This document shows, piece by piece, positions 27,883 through 39,817 of a DNA stretch of 64,000 nt. A program made the translations under genes and the position numbers. Origin of the DNA: Saprospiraceae bacterium (lineage in GTDB: Bacteria > Bacteroidota > Bacteroidia > Chitinophagales > Saprospiraceae); the NCBI GenBank assembly GCA_020629035.1, contig JAHDEC010000021.1, positions 1 through 64,000 on the forward strand. Reading direction: 5' to 3'. The stretch's first letter is position 1. Each line of letters begins with the position of its first letter. A model generated the notes under the pieces. It was given only the letters and a program-made list of their open reading frames with translations, searched no databases and was not told the origin of the DNA.

Positions 27883-27999
27883 ATGAAAGTAAAAGCATCT
27901 ATTAAGAAAAGATCTGCTGATTGTAAGGTCGTTAGACGTCACGGAAAATTGTACGTGATAAACAAGAAGAATCCTAGATTTAAACAAAGACAAGGTTAA
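27883..27999 (+). CDS. rpmJ: 50S ribosomal protein L36 (zinc-free type)
   Basis: I found this 38-codon gene between infA and rpsM (ATG 27883, TAA 27997-27999). The protein starts [20 protein letters not shown] and ends NPRFKQRQG, the standard L36 pattern. Only one of the zinc-ligand cysteines remains, so it is the zinc-independent form. Gaps to its neighbours are 6 and 3 bp. Confidence 0.98.
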   Translation: MKVKASIKKRSADCKVVRRHGKLYVINKKNPRFKQRQG

Positions 28000-28002
28000 G
28001 AT

Positions 28003-28380
28003 ATGGCAAGGTTATCAGGAGTAGATTTACCAAAAAACAAAAGAGGTGTCATAGGTCTAACTTATATCTATGGAATCGGAAGATCAAGAGCATCTAAAAT
28101 TCTTAGCGATCTAAACATTGACGAAAATAAAAAAGTCAAAGATTGGGAAGATGAGGAGATTAAAAGTCTAGCTGTTACTCTTCAAAATGATTATACACTA
28201 GAAGGGGAACTAAGAAGTGAAGTTCAGATGAACATCAAGCGATTGATGGACATCGCTAGTTATAGAGGTTTGAGACATAGAAAGGGTTTACCTGTAAGAG
28301 GACAAAAAACTCAAACAAATGCTCGTACTAGAAAAGGAAAGAAGAAAACAGTTGCTAACAAGAAGAAAGCCACTAAATAA
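28003..28380 (+). CDS. rpsM: 30S ribosomal protein S13
   Basis: S13 (125 residues) contacts the P-site tRNA and bridges to the 50S subunit. [33 protein letters not shown] and the C-terminal [20 protein letters not shown] identify it, followed by a Lys-rich tail. Confidence 0.99.
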   Translation: MARLSGVDLPKNKRGVIGLTYIYGIGRSRASKILSDLNIDENKKVKDWEDEEIKSLAVTLQNDYTLEGELRSEVQMNIKRLMDIASYRGLRHRKGLPVRGQKTQTNARTRKGKKKTVANKKKATK

Positions 28381-28395
28381 TAAATAGGTCTACCA

Positions 28396-28779
28396 ATGGC
28401 GAAAGGAAAAGTAAAAAAACGTAAAGTTAATGTAGAACCAGAAGGTTTAGTTTACATTAAAGCAAGCTTTAATAACATCATCATTTCGATGACAAATAAA
28501 GCTGGTCAAGTAATTTCTTGGGCTTCTGCAGGAAAAGCAGGATTCAGAGGATCTAAAAAGAATACACCTTATGCAGCGCAAGTTGCAGCTGCAGATGCAG
28601 GCCAAGTAGCTTATGATGCTGGCATGAGATATGCAGAGGTTTATGTAAAAGGTCCAGGTTCTGGTAGAGAAGCAGCAATCAGAGCAATTGACGGTCTTGG
28701 TATCAAGATCACAAGAATAAAAGATGTCACGCCAATACCACATAATGGCTGTCGTCCACCAAAAAAGAGAAGAGTATAA
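28396..28779 (+). CDS. rpsK: 30S ribosomal protein S11
   Basis: S11 (127 residues) forms part of the 30S platform near the mRNA exit. [39 protein letters not shown] and the ending [18 protein letters not shown] are diagnostic. Confidence 0.99.
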   Translation: MAKGKVKKRKVNVEPEGLVYIKASFNNIIISMTNKAGQVISWASAGKAGFRGSKKNTPYAAQVAAADAGQVAYDAGMRYAEVYVKGPGSGREAAIRAIDGLGIKITRIKDVTPIPHNGCRPPKKRRV

Positions 28780-28804
28780 TTTCATATAAAACCATCTTTA
28801 GCTA

Positions 28805-29416
28805 ATGGCAAGATATACGGGTCCAACTACAAAAAAAGCAAGAAAATTCGGAGAGGCGATATATGGCCCTGATAAGAGTTTCGAAAGAAGAAAATACCCA
28901 CCAGGTCAACATGGTAATGGTAAGAGGAGAAAGCAAAAATCAGACTACGCTTTACAATTAACTGAAAAGCAAAAAGCTAAATATACATATGGCTTATTGG
29001 AAAGACAATTTAGAAATCTTTTCAAAAAGGCAGCTTCTAAAAAAGGAGTAACAGGTACTGTGCTTTTACAATTTTTAGAATCAAGGTTAGATAATACAGT
29101 CTACAGACTAGGTTTAGCTCCTACAAGAAGAGCAGCTAGACAATTAGTTACACATAAGCATGTTTTGCTTAATGGAATTCTTACAAATATTCCTTCAGTG
29201 TCTTTAAGACCAGGTGATGTTGTAGCCGTTAGAAATAAATCAGCGCATTTAGAAATTATTCAAAATGCAGTAAAATCAAGTCCAGCAGTAACTAAGTGGT
29301 CTTGGTTAGAATGGAACTCTCAAAAAATGGAAGGAAAATTCCTAGAATATCCTGAAAGAGAAAGCATTCCAGAAAAGATCAATGAACAATTGATTGTAGA
29401 ATTATATTCTAAGTAA
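28805..29416 (+). CDS. rpsD: 30S ribosomal protein S4
   Basis: S4 (203 residues) nucleates 30S assembly and in enterobacteria represses the alpha operon. The S4 RNA-binding fold is seen in [20 protein letters not shown] through [11 protein letters not shown]. The N-terminal part ([19 protein letters not shown]) lacks the cysteines of zinc-binding S4. A hairpin follows at 29423-29442. Confidence 0.99.
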   Translation: MARYTGPTTKKARKFGEAIYGPDKSFERRKYPPGQHGNGKRRKQKSDYALQLTEKQKAKYTYGLLERQFRNLFKKAASKKGVTGTVLLQFLESRLDNTVYRLGLAPTRRAARQLVTHKHVLLNGILTNIPSVSLRPGDVVAVRNKSAHLEIIQNAVKSSPAVTKWSWLEWNSQKMEGKFLEYPERESIPEKINEQLIVELYSK

Positions 29417-29422
29417 GCCTAA

Positions 29423-29442
29423 AGGTATCCATTGTGATACCT
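29423..29442 (+). promoter_or_regulatory. Hairpin between rpsD and rpoA
   Basis: AGGTATC (29423-29429) and GATACCT (29436-29442) form a perfect 7-bp stem with a 6-base loop, followed by a T-rich but interrupted stretch. It could attenuate or process the alpha operon transcript between rpsD and rpoA. Confidence 0.45.
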
Positions 29443-29483
29443 ATTTGCTTTTCATTTTCAAACATCTTTAGTCATAATAGAGT

Positions 29484-30482
29484 ATGAACTTATTAAATTT
29501 TCAGAAGCCAAATAAAATCCTTCTTCAAAAAGCAACCGAGTTCGATGGTACATTCGAATTTAAGCCGCTTGAGCCAGGATTTGGGCAAACTATTGGTAAT
29601 TCAATACGAAGAGTTCTATTATCTTCTTTAGAAGGATATGCAATTTCTGCTATTAGAATAGCAGGTGTAGATCACGAATTTTCAACGATCAAAGGAGTAG
29701 TGGAAGATGTTGTAGATATCATCTTAAACTTAAAGCAAGTTAGGTTAAAGCCTATCAATGCCGATGAATCTTCAACTGAAGAAAAAATCTATTTGACAAT
29801 AACAGGTAAGGATCAATTTGTTGCTGCTGATATTGAAGCACACACTAATGTATTCAAAATAATGAATCCAGATTTAGTGATTTGCAATATGGAAAGCACA
29901 GTAAACCTTGAAATAGAATTATCTATCTCTAAAGGAAGAGGTTATGTGCCTGCAGCTGAAACTCAGCCAAAAGAAGCACCAATTGGTGTTATCCCAATCG
30001 ATGCTATATACACTCCAATTAAGAAAGTATCGTATAAAGTAGAAAGCACAAGAGTAGGTCAAAGAACGGATTATGAGCAACTAAACTTGTTTATCCAGAC
30101 TGATGGAACAATCCATCCTGAGGATGCGGTTAAAGAAGCTTCTAAAATATTGATTCAACACTTAATGTTGATCACTGATGAAAATATTACTTTCGATGAT
30201 GCTTCAACAAGAGAAGATAACATCGTCGATGAGCATATTTTACACATGAGAAAGCTATTGAAAACTAGCTTAGAAGATCTTGACCTTTCAGTAAGAGCAT
30301 ACAACTGCTTGAAAGCTGCTAAGATTAACTCACTTGGAGAAGTAGTAAAGTATGATATGCACGAATTATTGAAGTTTAGAAACTTTGGTAAAAAGTCATT
30401 AGTGGAAATCGAAGAATTGCTACAAAATAAAGGTCTTACGTTCGGTATGGATCTTTCAAAATACAAACTAGACGAAGAGTAA
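29484..30482 (+). CDS. rpoA: RNA polymerase subunit alpha
   Basis: Alpha (332 residues) nucleates RNA polymerase assembly. The N-terminal dimerisation domain is seen in GFGQTIGNSIRRVLLSSLEG. The C-terminal DNA/activator-binding domain (about 250-320) is seen in LDLSVRAYNCLKAAKINSLG and FRNFGKKSLVEIEELL. Both domains and the linker are complete. It lies 67 bp after rpsD and 133 bp before rplQ. Confidence 0.99.
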   Translation: MNLLNFQKPNKILLQKATEFDGTFEFKPLEPGFGQTIGNSIRRVLLSSLEGYAISAIRIAGVDHEFSTIKGVVEDVVDIILNLKQVRLKPINADESSTEEKIYLTITGKDQFVAADIEAHTNVFKIMNPDLVICNMESTVNLEIELSISKGRGYVPAAETQPKEAPIGVIPIDAIYTPIKKVSYKVESTRVGQRTDYEQLNLFIQTDGTIHPEDAVKEASKILIQHLMLITDENITFDDASTREDNIVDEHILHMRKLLKTSLEDLDLSVRAYNCLKAAKINSLGEVVKYDMHELLKFRNFGKKSLVEIEELLQNKGLTFGMDLSKYKLDEE

Positions 30483-30615
30483 TAGTTTATCGTTCTGACT
30501 CGGCTAGCTTTTAAGAAAGTTGCCGGATAGTTTTTAAATAGTATTAACCCACGACAAAGAAAAGGTACAAGTCAGCAAATCCTTTTGTAGTGAGTGATGC
30601 ACTCAAAATAAGGTC

Positions 30616-31086
30616 ATGAGACACGGAAAAAAGTTTAATCATTTAGGAAGAAAGAAAGGACACAGAGTTGCCCTTCTAAAAAACCTTGCTAATGCACTTG
30701 TTGAGCATAAAAGAATCAACACTACATTAGCCAAAGCAAAAGCACTAAGAGTTTATGTAGAACCATTAGTGACTAAAGCTAAAGATAACACCACTCACTC
30801 AAGAAGACAGGTGTTTAAAAAATTACAAAACAAAGATTCTATTAACGAGTTATTTGGACCTATTGCTGATAAAGTAGGAGCAAGACCTGGAGGTTATACG
30901 AGAATTATCAAGACAGGTACTAGAAAAGGTGATGCTGCAGAAATGGCATTAATAGAATTTGTAGACTTTAATGACATAATGTTAGCTTCAGCTGGATCAT
31001 CTAAAAAAGGTAGATCAAGAAGAGGAAAGAAGAAATCAAAAGCAGCAGTTCCACCACCAGTGGCAAATGCAAGCGAAGAAGAATAA
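30616..31086 (+). CDS. rplQ: 50S ribosomal protein L17
   Basis: L17 (156 residues) closes the alpha operon. [20 protein letters not shown], the [20 protein letters not shown] segment and [20 protein letters not shown] match the family. A Lys/Arg-rich then Pro/Ala tail (about 128-156) extends the usual 116-130 residues, as in other Bacteroidota. A very strong terminator follows 5 bp after the stop. Confidence 0.98.
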   Translation: MRHGKKFNHLGRKKGHRVALLKNLANALVEHKRINTTLAKAKALRVYVEPLVTKAKDNTTHSRRQVFKKLQNKDSINELFGPIADKVGARPGGYTRIIKTGTRKGDAAEMALIEFVDFNDIMLASAGSSKKGRSRRGKKKSKAAVPPPVANASEEE

Positions 31087-31091
31087 GATGG

Positions 31092-31122
31092 AAAAGCGAC
31101 AAAAATTTGTCGCTTTTTTTTT
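31092..31122 (+). terminator. Intrinsic terminator of the ribosomal gene cluster
   Basis: AAAAGCGACAAA (31092-31103) and TTTGTCGCTTTT (31106-31117) make a perfect 12-bp stem with a 2-base gap. In practice the inner pairs open to give a loop. The T tract runs to 31122. It directly follows rplQ. Confidence 0.95.
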
Positions 31123-31160
31123 GACCTCAGCTTCCATTCACTTTTTTACTAATATGTAAT

Positions 31161-31168
31161 TATATTTG
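31161..31168 (+). promoter_or_regulatory. -7 box TATATTTG before carA
   Basis: TATATTTG matches TAnnTTTG and lies 38 bp after the rplQ terminator and about 50 bp before the carA ATG. The -33 region is T-rich but lacks a clear TTTG. It marks carA-eno as a separate transcription unit. Confidence 0.5.
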
Positions 31169-31218
31169 TGCCTATTGTAAAATAATTAGGTACACCTTTA
31201 ACATTGAAAATTGCTTTA

Positions 31219-33610
<2,392 letters not shown>

Positions 33611-33630
33611 TTTTATTACTTTTACAAAAA

Positions 33631-33945
33631 ATGTACGATATGAAAAGTCAAAGGAAATTTTTTCATTTCGACCAACTGAGATTTTTAAAGATTAATAAGT
33701 ATTCTATCAGCATACTTTGTTTTATTGTCTGGATCAGTTTTTTTGATCATCACAGCTTAATTAATCAGTATAAATTAAGCAAAAGCATTCAATTGCTTAA
33801 TGATGAGAAAACTGAATACATGCAGGACTATGAGATTGCTCTAAAAGAGCGACAAGATCTAATAGATAATAAAGAAAAATATGCTCGTGAGCACCATAAT
33901 TTTATGGCGAAAGACGAAGAATTATTTATTATTAAAGACAAATAA
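33631..33945 (+). CDS. Septum formation initiator family protein (FtsB/DivIC-like)
   Basis: A small bitopic membrane protein of 104 residues: a basic N-terminus, one membrane segment (about 27-41, [14 protein letters not shown]), then a coiled-coil-like helix rich in Lys, Glu and Gln (about 45-95). Size, layout and the position just after eno fit FtsB/DivIC, the divisome linker with FtsL and FtsQ. A second ATG at 33640 is possible. Its stop overlaps the sucD start by one base (TAATG), which suggests translational coupling. Confidence 0.82.
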   Translation: MYDMKSQRKFFHFDQLRFLKINKYSISILCFIVWISFFDHHSLINQYKLSKSIQLLNDEKTEYMQDYEIALKERQDLIDNKEKYAREHHNFMAKDEELFIIKDK

Positions 33946-34814
33946 TGAGCGTACTAGTAGGCAAGAATTCTAAAATAATTGTTCAAGGATTTACAGGGAA
34001 AGAAGGATCATTTCATTCAGAGCAAATGATTGAATACGGAACCAATATTGTTGGAGGTGTTACACCTGGGAAAGGTGGAAATGAGCACCTTGGCAAGCCC
34101 GTATTTAACTCAGTATACGAAGCTGTGCAGAAAACAGGAGCTGATACATCTATAATATTTGTTCCTCCCAAATTTGCAGCTGATGCAATCATGGAAGCAG
34201 CAGATGCAGGTTTAAGTCTGGTTGTTTGTATAACAGAAGGAATTCCTGTTCAAGATATGGTAAAAGTAAAATCATATATTGAAGATAGAGATGTTCGATT
34301 AATAGGGCCTAACTGCCCAGGCGTAATGACACCCGGAGAAGCAAAACTTGGTATTATGCCAGGATTTATCCATAATCCAGGTCGTATAGGCATTGTGTCT
34401 AGATCAGGAACTCTTACCTATGAGGCTGTAGATCAAGTGACTAAAGCTGGCATGGGACAATCTACTTGTATAGGTATTGGAGGAGATCCGATACCAGGTA
34501 CAACAACTAAAGAAGCTGTCCAATTACTAATGGAAGATCCAGATACTGATGGTATTGTAATGATAGGGGAGATTGGTGGTAATATGGAAGCAGATGCTGC
34601 AAGATGGATTAAAGAACACGGTACAAAGCCGGTTGTAGGCTTTATTGCCGGTCAAACAGCACCTCCGGGAAGAACGATGGGACACGCTGGAGCAATCGTA
34701 GGAGGAGCAGATGATACTGCTGCTGCAAAAATGAAAATAATGCGAGAGTGTGGGATACATGTTGTAGAATCTCCAGCGACGATTGGTGAAACTATGAAAA
34801 GAGTACTAAGCTAA
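33945..34814 (+). CDS. sucD: Succinyl-CoA synthetase subunit alpha
   Basis: SucD (289 residues) is the CoA-binding subunit of the TCA-cycle enzyme that makes ATP or GTP from succinyl-CoA. The CoA-binding N-terminal domain ([18 protein letters not shown]), the [20 protein letters not shown] segment, and the phospho-histidine loop ([10 protein letters not shown]) are present. sucC is not nearby. A hairpin terminator follows 22 bp after the stop. Confidence 0.98.
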   Translation: MSVLVGKNSKIIVQGFTGKEGSFHSEQMIEYGTNIVGGVTPGKGGNEHLGKPVFNSVYEAVQKTGADTSIIFVPPKFAADAIMEAADAGLSLVVCITEGIPVQDMVKVKSYIEDRDVRLIGPNCPGVMTPGEAKLGIMPGFIHNPGRIGIVSRSGTLTYEAVDQVTKAGMGQSTCIGIGGDPIPGTTTKEAVQLLMEDPDTDGIVMIGEIGGNMEADAARWIKEHGTKPVVGFIAGQTAPPGRTMGHAGAIVGGADDTAAAKMKIMRECGIHVVESPATIGETMKRVLS

Positions 34815-34836
34815 TTTTAGCTTAAAAAAATATAGA

Positions 34837-34870
34837 GGGAATACTGATAAGTTCGGTATTCCCTTTTTTT
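34837..34870 (+). terminator. Intrinsic terminator after sucD
   Basis: GGGAATAC (34837-34844) pairs with GTATTCCC (34856-34863), with an 11-base loop, followed by seven T (34864-34870). Confidence 0.92.
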
Positions 34871-34968
34871 ATACTTACAGACGACACTTAAGCGAGTTGC
34901 TCTCTATGAGGATAGTGACATTGAATATGAGAAACATCTTAAAAGTAAATCACTATAAACAAATCAAT

Positions 34969-36615
34969 ATGAAAACTTTTAACCTACTAGTACTTATCCT
35001 ATTGCCATGCTTTTTATTAGCTCAAGATCAATATGAAACATTAGAAAATGCTTACATCTCAGTACCCATACATAATGGAAATAAGCATTTCCAAACATCA
35101 TTTAATGATGGTGGTTTTACCATAAAATCCGAAGGCGCAAATACCACGTTCACAAGTTCCCTTTGGTTATCCGGTTATGATCCAGCAGGGAATGCCTTTC
35201 TATCTGCCCAGACGTATTCGCCACAAACGATTGATAATGGTTTGACAGGCCCAATAGATCCCAATACAGGTGGCCCATATGCTGATTTAACCTCAGTATT
35301 TAATCGATTCTTTGAAGTCACCAATGATGAAATTCAAGCATTCTTAGCCGATTTTGCAGATGGTTCCATCGATAATGATATTCCGGCTAATCTGTTAATC
35401 TGGCCTGCAGTAGGCAATCCTTATTTCTTCGATTTCTCGGGCGAAGAACTTCCTAATCATCCAGGAGGTTTAGCTCCATTTTTTGATCAGGATGGCGATG
35501 GATTGTATGACCCAGCAAATGGGGATTATCCGCTAATTAAGGGTGCAAGCCAAGCTTTTTATTATGTATACCATTTTGGTCCAGCGATTGGCCAATCAAT
35601 ACCTTCGACACGGAGCGAGGTCCAGGTGCTCGCCAGAATTTATGAAGCAGCTAATTCAATAGGACATACCGCATTCTTTGACTATAAATTAATACAAACT
35701 AAGTTTGAAGATTTAAGAAACTTTAGAATAGCTATGTTTGTAGATCCTGATTTAGGCTGTTATGCGGATGATTATTTAGGCTATAATGAAGAATGTGAAT
35801 TTATGTATGCTTACAACCAAGATGCCCTAGATGGAACTGATGAGCAAGGAGGTTGTGATGGAGTTCCGATTCCAGTTTTTGAAAATGAAATCCCTATCAT
35901 GGCTTACTCTTTTATTAAAAAGCCAGAAGTTTTTATAAATCAAGAAGTGCAAGAATTGAAAACCGATTTTTTTATAGCCTACAATTCGCTTAATCCTATT
36001 TCTTCTTTACCGTCTACTCAAGAAGGTTACTTGCAAAACTTAAATGGTACATGGTTAGATAATACGCCGATTACTTTTGGTGGTGACGGGCTAAATTTTG
36101 GATCTATTGATAGCGTTAACTTTTGCTATCCAGGAAACCCTGCCGATGTTAATGGATGGTCAGCATGTACTGCTAGTGTGCCTCAATCTGAAAGACGTGC
36201 TCTACTTGGCTTAGAAGACTTTACTTTTCCTCCTGGAGGAGTGGTAGAATTCACCTTTGCTGCTTTTGCACACATGGGAGCTGAGCTACCATGTCCAGAT
36301 ATTACAGAAACCAGTTCGATTTGTGAAGAAATTAAAGCATTCAACGCAAATTCGACTACAGTAAGTACTACAAATTTTACACTTAGTGATTGTCTAGTAT
36401 TGCCCAATGTCGTTACTCCTGGGGAAAGTGTAAATCTTAAGTGTGAATCATTACCAAAGCAGATGGCTATTTTTAATAGTAGCGGAAAATTAATAAAGAA
36501 TTTTTATTCAGAGCAAAATCACATTTTTAGTGCACCTACTGAAAAAGGAATGTACTTTATCAAGCTAACTGATAATAATGGCTTAGCACAGACACAAAAA
36601 CTTATCGTACAGTAG
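34969..36615 (+). CDS. Secreted protein with T9SS sorting domain, function unknown
   Basis: A 548-residue protein from the ATG at 34969, whose N-terminus MKTFNLLVLILLPCFLLAQ is a clean signal peptide. The in-frame stretch upstream to 34897 lacks signal features and is rejected. The mature part is beta-rich (TFTSSLWLSGYDPAGNAFLS, FFDQDGDGLYDPANGDYPLI) and resembles a family of large secreted Bacteroidota proteins. The DQDGDGLYDP loop may bind calcium. The last 75 or so residues form a T9SS type A sorting domain (MAIFNSSGKLIKNFY, GMYFIKLTDNNGLAQTQKLI). No enzyme motif was found. A strong shared terminator follows. Confidence 0.87.
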   Translation: MKTFNLLVLILLPCFLLAQDQYETLENAYISVPIHNGNKHFQTSFNDGGFTIKSEGANTTFTSSLWLSGYDPAGNAFLSAQTYSPQTIDNGLTGPIDPNTGGPYADLTSVFNRFFEVTNDEIQAFLADFADGSIDNDIPANLLIWPAVGNPYFFDFSGEELPNHPGGLAPFFDQDGDGLYDPANGDYPLIKGASQAFYYVYHFGPAIGQSIPSTRSEVQVLARIYEAANSIGHTAFFDYKLIQTKFEDLRNFRIAMFVDPDLGCYADDYLGYNEECEFMYAYNQDALDGTDEQGGCDGVPIPVFENEIPIMAYSFIKKPEVFINQEVQELKTDFFIAYNSLNPISSLPSTQEGYLQNLNGTWLDNTPITFGGDGLNFGSIDSVNFCYPGNPADVNGWSACTASVPQSERRALLGLEDFTFPPGGVVEFTFAAFAHMGAELPCPDITETSSICEEIKAFNANSTTVSTTNFTLSDCLVLPNVVTPGESVNLKCESLPKQMAIFNSSGKLIKNFYSEQNHIFSAPTEKGMYFIKLTDNNGLAQTQKLIVQ

Positions 36616-36639
36616 TTAAACTAGGTCCTGAACAAAATT

Positions 36640-36676
36640 AAAAAGGGAGAAATAGGCAATGTCTTTCTCCCTTTTT
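36640..36676. terminator. Bidirectional terminator between convergent genes
   Basis: AAAAAGGGAGAAA (36640-36652) and TTTCTCCCTTTTT (36664-36676) form a perfect 13-bp stem around an 11-base loop. T runs occur on both strands, so it can end both the T9SS protein gene and the CrtZ-like gene. Confidence 0.93.
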
Positions 36677-36718
36677 ATTTCTTCTAAGAGCTATTATAGA
36701 TGCCTTTAAAGATGCTGT

Positions 36719-37189
36719 TTAACTTGCGAGATTTCTTTTTCGCTTTTGGAAGTATTTTTTAGATACAACAAGTAATCCAAATGACTCGCAGTCTTCTTTA
36801 GTTTGGACCGCATGATGAGCTCCATGAGCGCGTAATATACCTCTTGAGTATGTACTATCTAACTGTCTAAACCACTTAAATCGCTGATGTATGTACACAT
36901 CGTGAATCAGAAAATAAATGAGACCATATATTGAAATGCCAATTCCGATGTATAGTAAAAAACGGTACTCTGCGAACAACGAACCTAGTATATAGCAGGT
37001 CATGCTTGGTAGAGCAAATACTAGAAAAAACAAATCGTTTTTTTCGAAAAACCCATCCTTTTCGTGGCTAGGTTTATGGTGATCCTCATGCCATACCCAC
37101 AATAAACCATGCATAATATATTTATGAGCAAACCAGGCTACGAATTCCATACCAGCGACACTTGCTAAGATTATTCCTACTGCTGTCAT
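36719..37189 (-). CDS. crtZ: Beta-carotene hydroxylase (CrtZ-like membrane di-iron enzyme)
   Basis: A 156-residue membrane protein of the fatty-acid-hydroxylase superfamily. All the histidine motifs of CrtZ are visible: HKYIMH (His22, His27), HEDHH (His34, His37, His38), HDVYIHQR and the closing HGAHH. They bind two iron atoms that hydroxylate the beta-ionone rings of beta-carotene to give zeaxanthin. About four hydrophobic segments are present. No other carotenoid gene adjoins it, so it appears to be monocistronic; the polyprenyl synthase at 11373 may supply precursor. Confidence 0.92.
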   Translation of the reverse strand: MTAVGIILASVAGMEFVAWFAHKYIMHGLLWVWHEDHHKPSHEKDGFFEKNDLFFLVFALPSMTCYILGSLFAEYRFLLYIGIGISIYGLIYFLIHDVYIHQRFKWFRQLDSTYSRGILRAHGAHHAVQTKEDCESFGLLVVSKKYFQKRKRNLAS

Positions 37190-37315
37190 TTTACATAAGA
37201 GTTTACATAAAAATAACCAACTATATGCTTAATAGTTGAGACCAAGGAGCAGAATTTTAAGCAAAACAGAAAATAGTGGAATAAAATTTGATTTTACATA
37301 GTCTAAACCTGGACA

Positions 37316-37654
37316 TTGGAAATATATCAGTGGATAGTACCCTTAATTTCAATAACCTATGCAACTAGGGTTATTATACAATACCGTCGTAAAAAGCGAT
37401 TGTATACTAGTACAATATTTTGGGTTTTATTTTGGGCTGCTTTAAGTGCCTTAGCTTTTTTGCCCAATGAAATCTCGGTTCCAGTCGCAAGAATATTAGG
37501 GATTAAAAGCAATGTAAATGCTATTATCTTTGTAGCATTAGGTTTTATGTTTTCCATCGTATTTTACCTTTCTGCAGTAGTTGAAAAACTTGAGTCTCAA
37601 ATCACAGAGTTAGTCAGAAAAATAGCATTGGAAAATCAGAAAGACCAAGATTAG
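37316..37654 (+). CDS. DUF2304 small membrane protein
   Basis: A 112-residue protein with three hydrophobic segments (about 4-17, 32-49, 67-88) and a C-terminal charged helix, matching the DUF2304 family in length and pattern (RRKKRLYTSTIFWVLFWAAL). DUF2304 genes usually lie beside DPM1-like glycosyltransferases and are thought to help them at the membrane. Here one lies 2 kb downstream on the other strand (39818-40501). The start is the TTG at 37316. It heads a three-gene unit, with 10 bp to the next gene. Confidence 0.82.
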   Translation: MEIYQWIVPLISITYATRVIIQYRRKKRLYTSTIFWVLFWAALSALAFLPNEISVPVARILGIKSNVNAIIFVALGFMFSIVFYLSAVVEKLESQITELVRKIALENQKDQD

Positions 37655-37664
37655 ATTAATCTGA

Positions 37665-38750
37665 ATGAAAATCCTTTTTGTTTTAGAAAATTTTTATCCC
37701 AAAATTGGTGGAGTAGAAACACTATTTCTGCAACTTGCTACAGCTTTAATAGAAAAAGGACATTCAGTGACCGTGTTTACTAGCGGTGCCAAAAATGTAG
37801 CTGCATCAGAAAACTACCAAGGCATTGATATTGTGCGAACCTCATATAGCAATCGATATTTATTCACTTTTTTTAGCTTTATAAAGTGTATTCGATTATC
37901 AAAGTCAGTAGACATTATCCACACCACTTCATTTAATGCTGCAGTCCCAGCATACTTAGCTGCTAAGGTAAATCGAAAGAAAGTGCTAATTACCTTTCAT
38001 GAAGCTTGGTCTAAGCTCTGGTTCACGTTACCTCAAATGTCAAAATTTGCTAAGTGGGCTCACTACCTATTCGAAAAATGGATACTTACATTCAAATTTG
38101 ATCCATTTGTAGCTGTCTCGCACTTTACTGAAAGCGCTTTACTTGAAGCAGGTGTAGAACCTTCTAGGATTAAGATGATTTACAATGGGTTAGATTATGA
38201 GGAATACAGCAGCTTAGATGTTAATCAAAAAAATCATGATTATTTGTTCTATGGCAGGGTAGGGATATCTAAGGGAGTTGATCTAATTATGGAAGCAGTA
38301 TACATTTTAAAAAACCTTGATCGACCAGTAAGAGTGCGACTAATTGTTAGCGATGATAAGCTCACTAGAAAATATTTAAACCAGCAGATAGAAAAGTATG
38401 GAATTGAAGATTGTATACATCTTGAAAACCAGGTGAGCTTCGACGTGCTGAAACAAAAAATTCAGGAGGCTAAAGCCATTGTTATCCCATCTTACTCTGA
38501 GGGTTTTTGCTATGTTGCAGCAGAGTCAGTTGCTTTAGGTGCAAATATTATTAGTTCGGGTCGAGGAGCTTTAAAAGAGGTGGTAAGTGGTCATCACATA
38601 GAAATGGAAAGCCAATCAGGCAAAAGCTTAGCTGATGCTTTCATCAAAGCTGAAAAAGGAGATTGGGCATTTAGTCAAGCTAAGATATTTAAGCTCGAGG
38701 AAACCATTAATCAGTATTTAGAAGTATATCGTAATTTATTAAGCGAATGA
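37665..38750 (+). CDS. Glycosyltransferase family 4 (GT-B fold)
   Basis: A 361-residue retaining glycosyltransferase. The N-terminal Rossmann half opens with ENFYPKIGGVETLFLQLATAL, a typical GT4 acceptor-side glycine loop. The C-terminal nucleotide-sugar half includes YGRVGISKGVDLIMEAVYIL and the E-x7-E signature in PSYSEGFCYVAAESVALG. The donor and acceptor are not known. It is 10 bp after the DUF2304 gene, and its end overlaps the next glycosyltransferase start by 4 bp (ATGA), so the three are an operon, probably for a surface glycan or protein glycosylation. Confidence 0.93.
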   Translation: MKILFVLENFYPKIGGVETLFLQLATALIEKGHSVTVFTSGAKNVAASENYQGIDIVRTSYSNRYLFTFFSFIKCIRLSKSVDIIHTTSFNAAVPAYLAAKVNRKKVLITFHEAWSKLWFTLPQMSKFAKWAHYLFEKWILTFKFDPFVAVSHFTESALLEAGVEPSRIKMIYNGLDYEEYSSLDVNQKNHDYLFYGRVGISKGVDLIMEAVYILKNLDRPVRVRLIVSDDKLTRKYLNQQIEKYGIEDCIHLENQVSFDVLKQKIQEAKAIVIPSYSEGFCYVAAESVALGANIISSGRGALKEVVSGHHIEMESQSGKSLADAFIKAEKGDWAFSQAKIFKLEETINQYLEVYRNLLSE

Positions 38751-39817
38751 AAAAGATCGGATTTTATGGGGATTCTATTCTTTTGCAGCAAGCAGGCATT
38801 AGCCACTATAATAGTATGCTTTTAGACTGGTTTAGTAATTCCTTCGCTGATGAAGAACTAATTTCTATACTGCCATTCGAAGCGTCTAAGATAAAAGGTC
38901 AAACTAAAGTGATCAGCTTAAAGAAATGGCCTTTACATCAGCGATTTAGATCTTTAGTAAATATTCCAAACTATGTAAATAAAAACAATTTTGATCTGGT
39001 TATAGAGCCAGCTCATTTTGGACCATTGAGAATAAAGCCAGCCACTAAGCGAGTTACTGTAATCCATGATTTAAGCCCGATAAATCATCCAAGATTTCAT
39101 CCCTGGCTTAGCACTTTTATGCATAAAAGATTTATCAAGAGGATTTTAGAAAAAACCGATCTCATTATTGTAAATAGCGAAACAACTAAGCAAGAGGTCT
39201 CAGAGTTTAATCCAGCATTAAAGAATAAAATTTGCGTCTTATATCCAATAATTGAAACTGAAAAAAAGGTAAATAGTATAGGGTGCAGAAAATTGGAAGA
39301 TCCATATCTTTTGAGTGTAGGCACCATTGAACCGAGAAAAAATTATGAGTTCCTGATTGATGTTTACACTAAATTTGCTGAGCGTGAGCCTCAGTTTAAG
39401 CTAGTCATTTTAGGTGCCGATGGTTGGAAAAACAAATCTTTTTATAACAAGTTAAAAGCGCTTAACAATCCCAATATTATATTGACAGGATATGTATCAT
39501 CAGAGGATAAGCAGTCTTGGTATAAGCATGCTGCGGCCTATTTAAGTCCCTCCTATTATGAGGGTTTTGGCCTTCCTGTTTTGGAAGCTATGTCCTTTGA
39601 TTTACCCTTATTTTTAAGTAATATTTCTGCTTATCAAGAAATTGGTTCTCCCGTTGCTCAACTTTTAGAAATGGAGCTAAGTGCATGGTCAAAAGCCCTA
39701 GTATCAAATTTGGGAGATAAAAAACCTGCACTGCAGGGTCACTTGGATAAATTAAAAAATAAACGAGAAGCACAATCTAAGGCTTTAAAAAATGCCATTG
39801 ATTCTTTAATGGGATAG
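38747..39817 (+). CDS. Glycosyltransferase family 4-like (GT-B fold)
   Basis: A 356-residue glycosyltransferase. VTVIHDLSPINHPRFHP in the first half and LLSVGTIEPRKNYEFLIDVY plus PSYYEGFGLPVLEAMSFDLP (E-x7-E) in the second half are classic group 1/GT4 features, close to mannosyltransferase-like proteins. Its start overlaps the upstream glycosyltransferase by 4 bp. It ends one base before the end of the convergent GT2 gene. Specificity unknown. Confidence 0.93.
   Translation: MKKIGFYGDSILLQQAGISHYNSMLLDWFSNSFADEELISILPFEASKIKGQTKVISLKKWPLHQRFRSLVNIPNYVNKNNFDLVIEPAHFGPLRIKPATKRVTVIHDLSPINHPRFHPWLSTFMHKRFIKRILEKTDLIIVNSETTKQEVSEFNPALKNKICVLYPIIETEKKVNSIGCRKLEDPYLLSVGTIEPRKNYEFLIDVYTKFAEREPQFKLVILGADGWKNKSFYNKLKALNNPNIILTGYVSSEDKQSWYKHAAAYLSPSYYEGFGLPVLEAMSFDLPLFLSNISAYQEIGSPVAQLLEMELSAWSKALVSNLGDKKPALQGHLDKLKNKREAQSKALKNAIDSLMG

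Noticed and set aside
34897-34968. 24-residue N-terminal extension of the secreted protein
   Set aside because: It would bury a textbook signal peptide that begins at the ATG at 34969.
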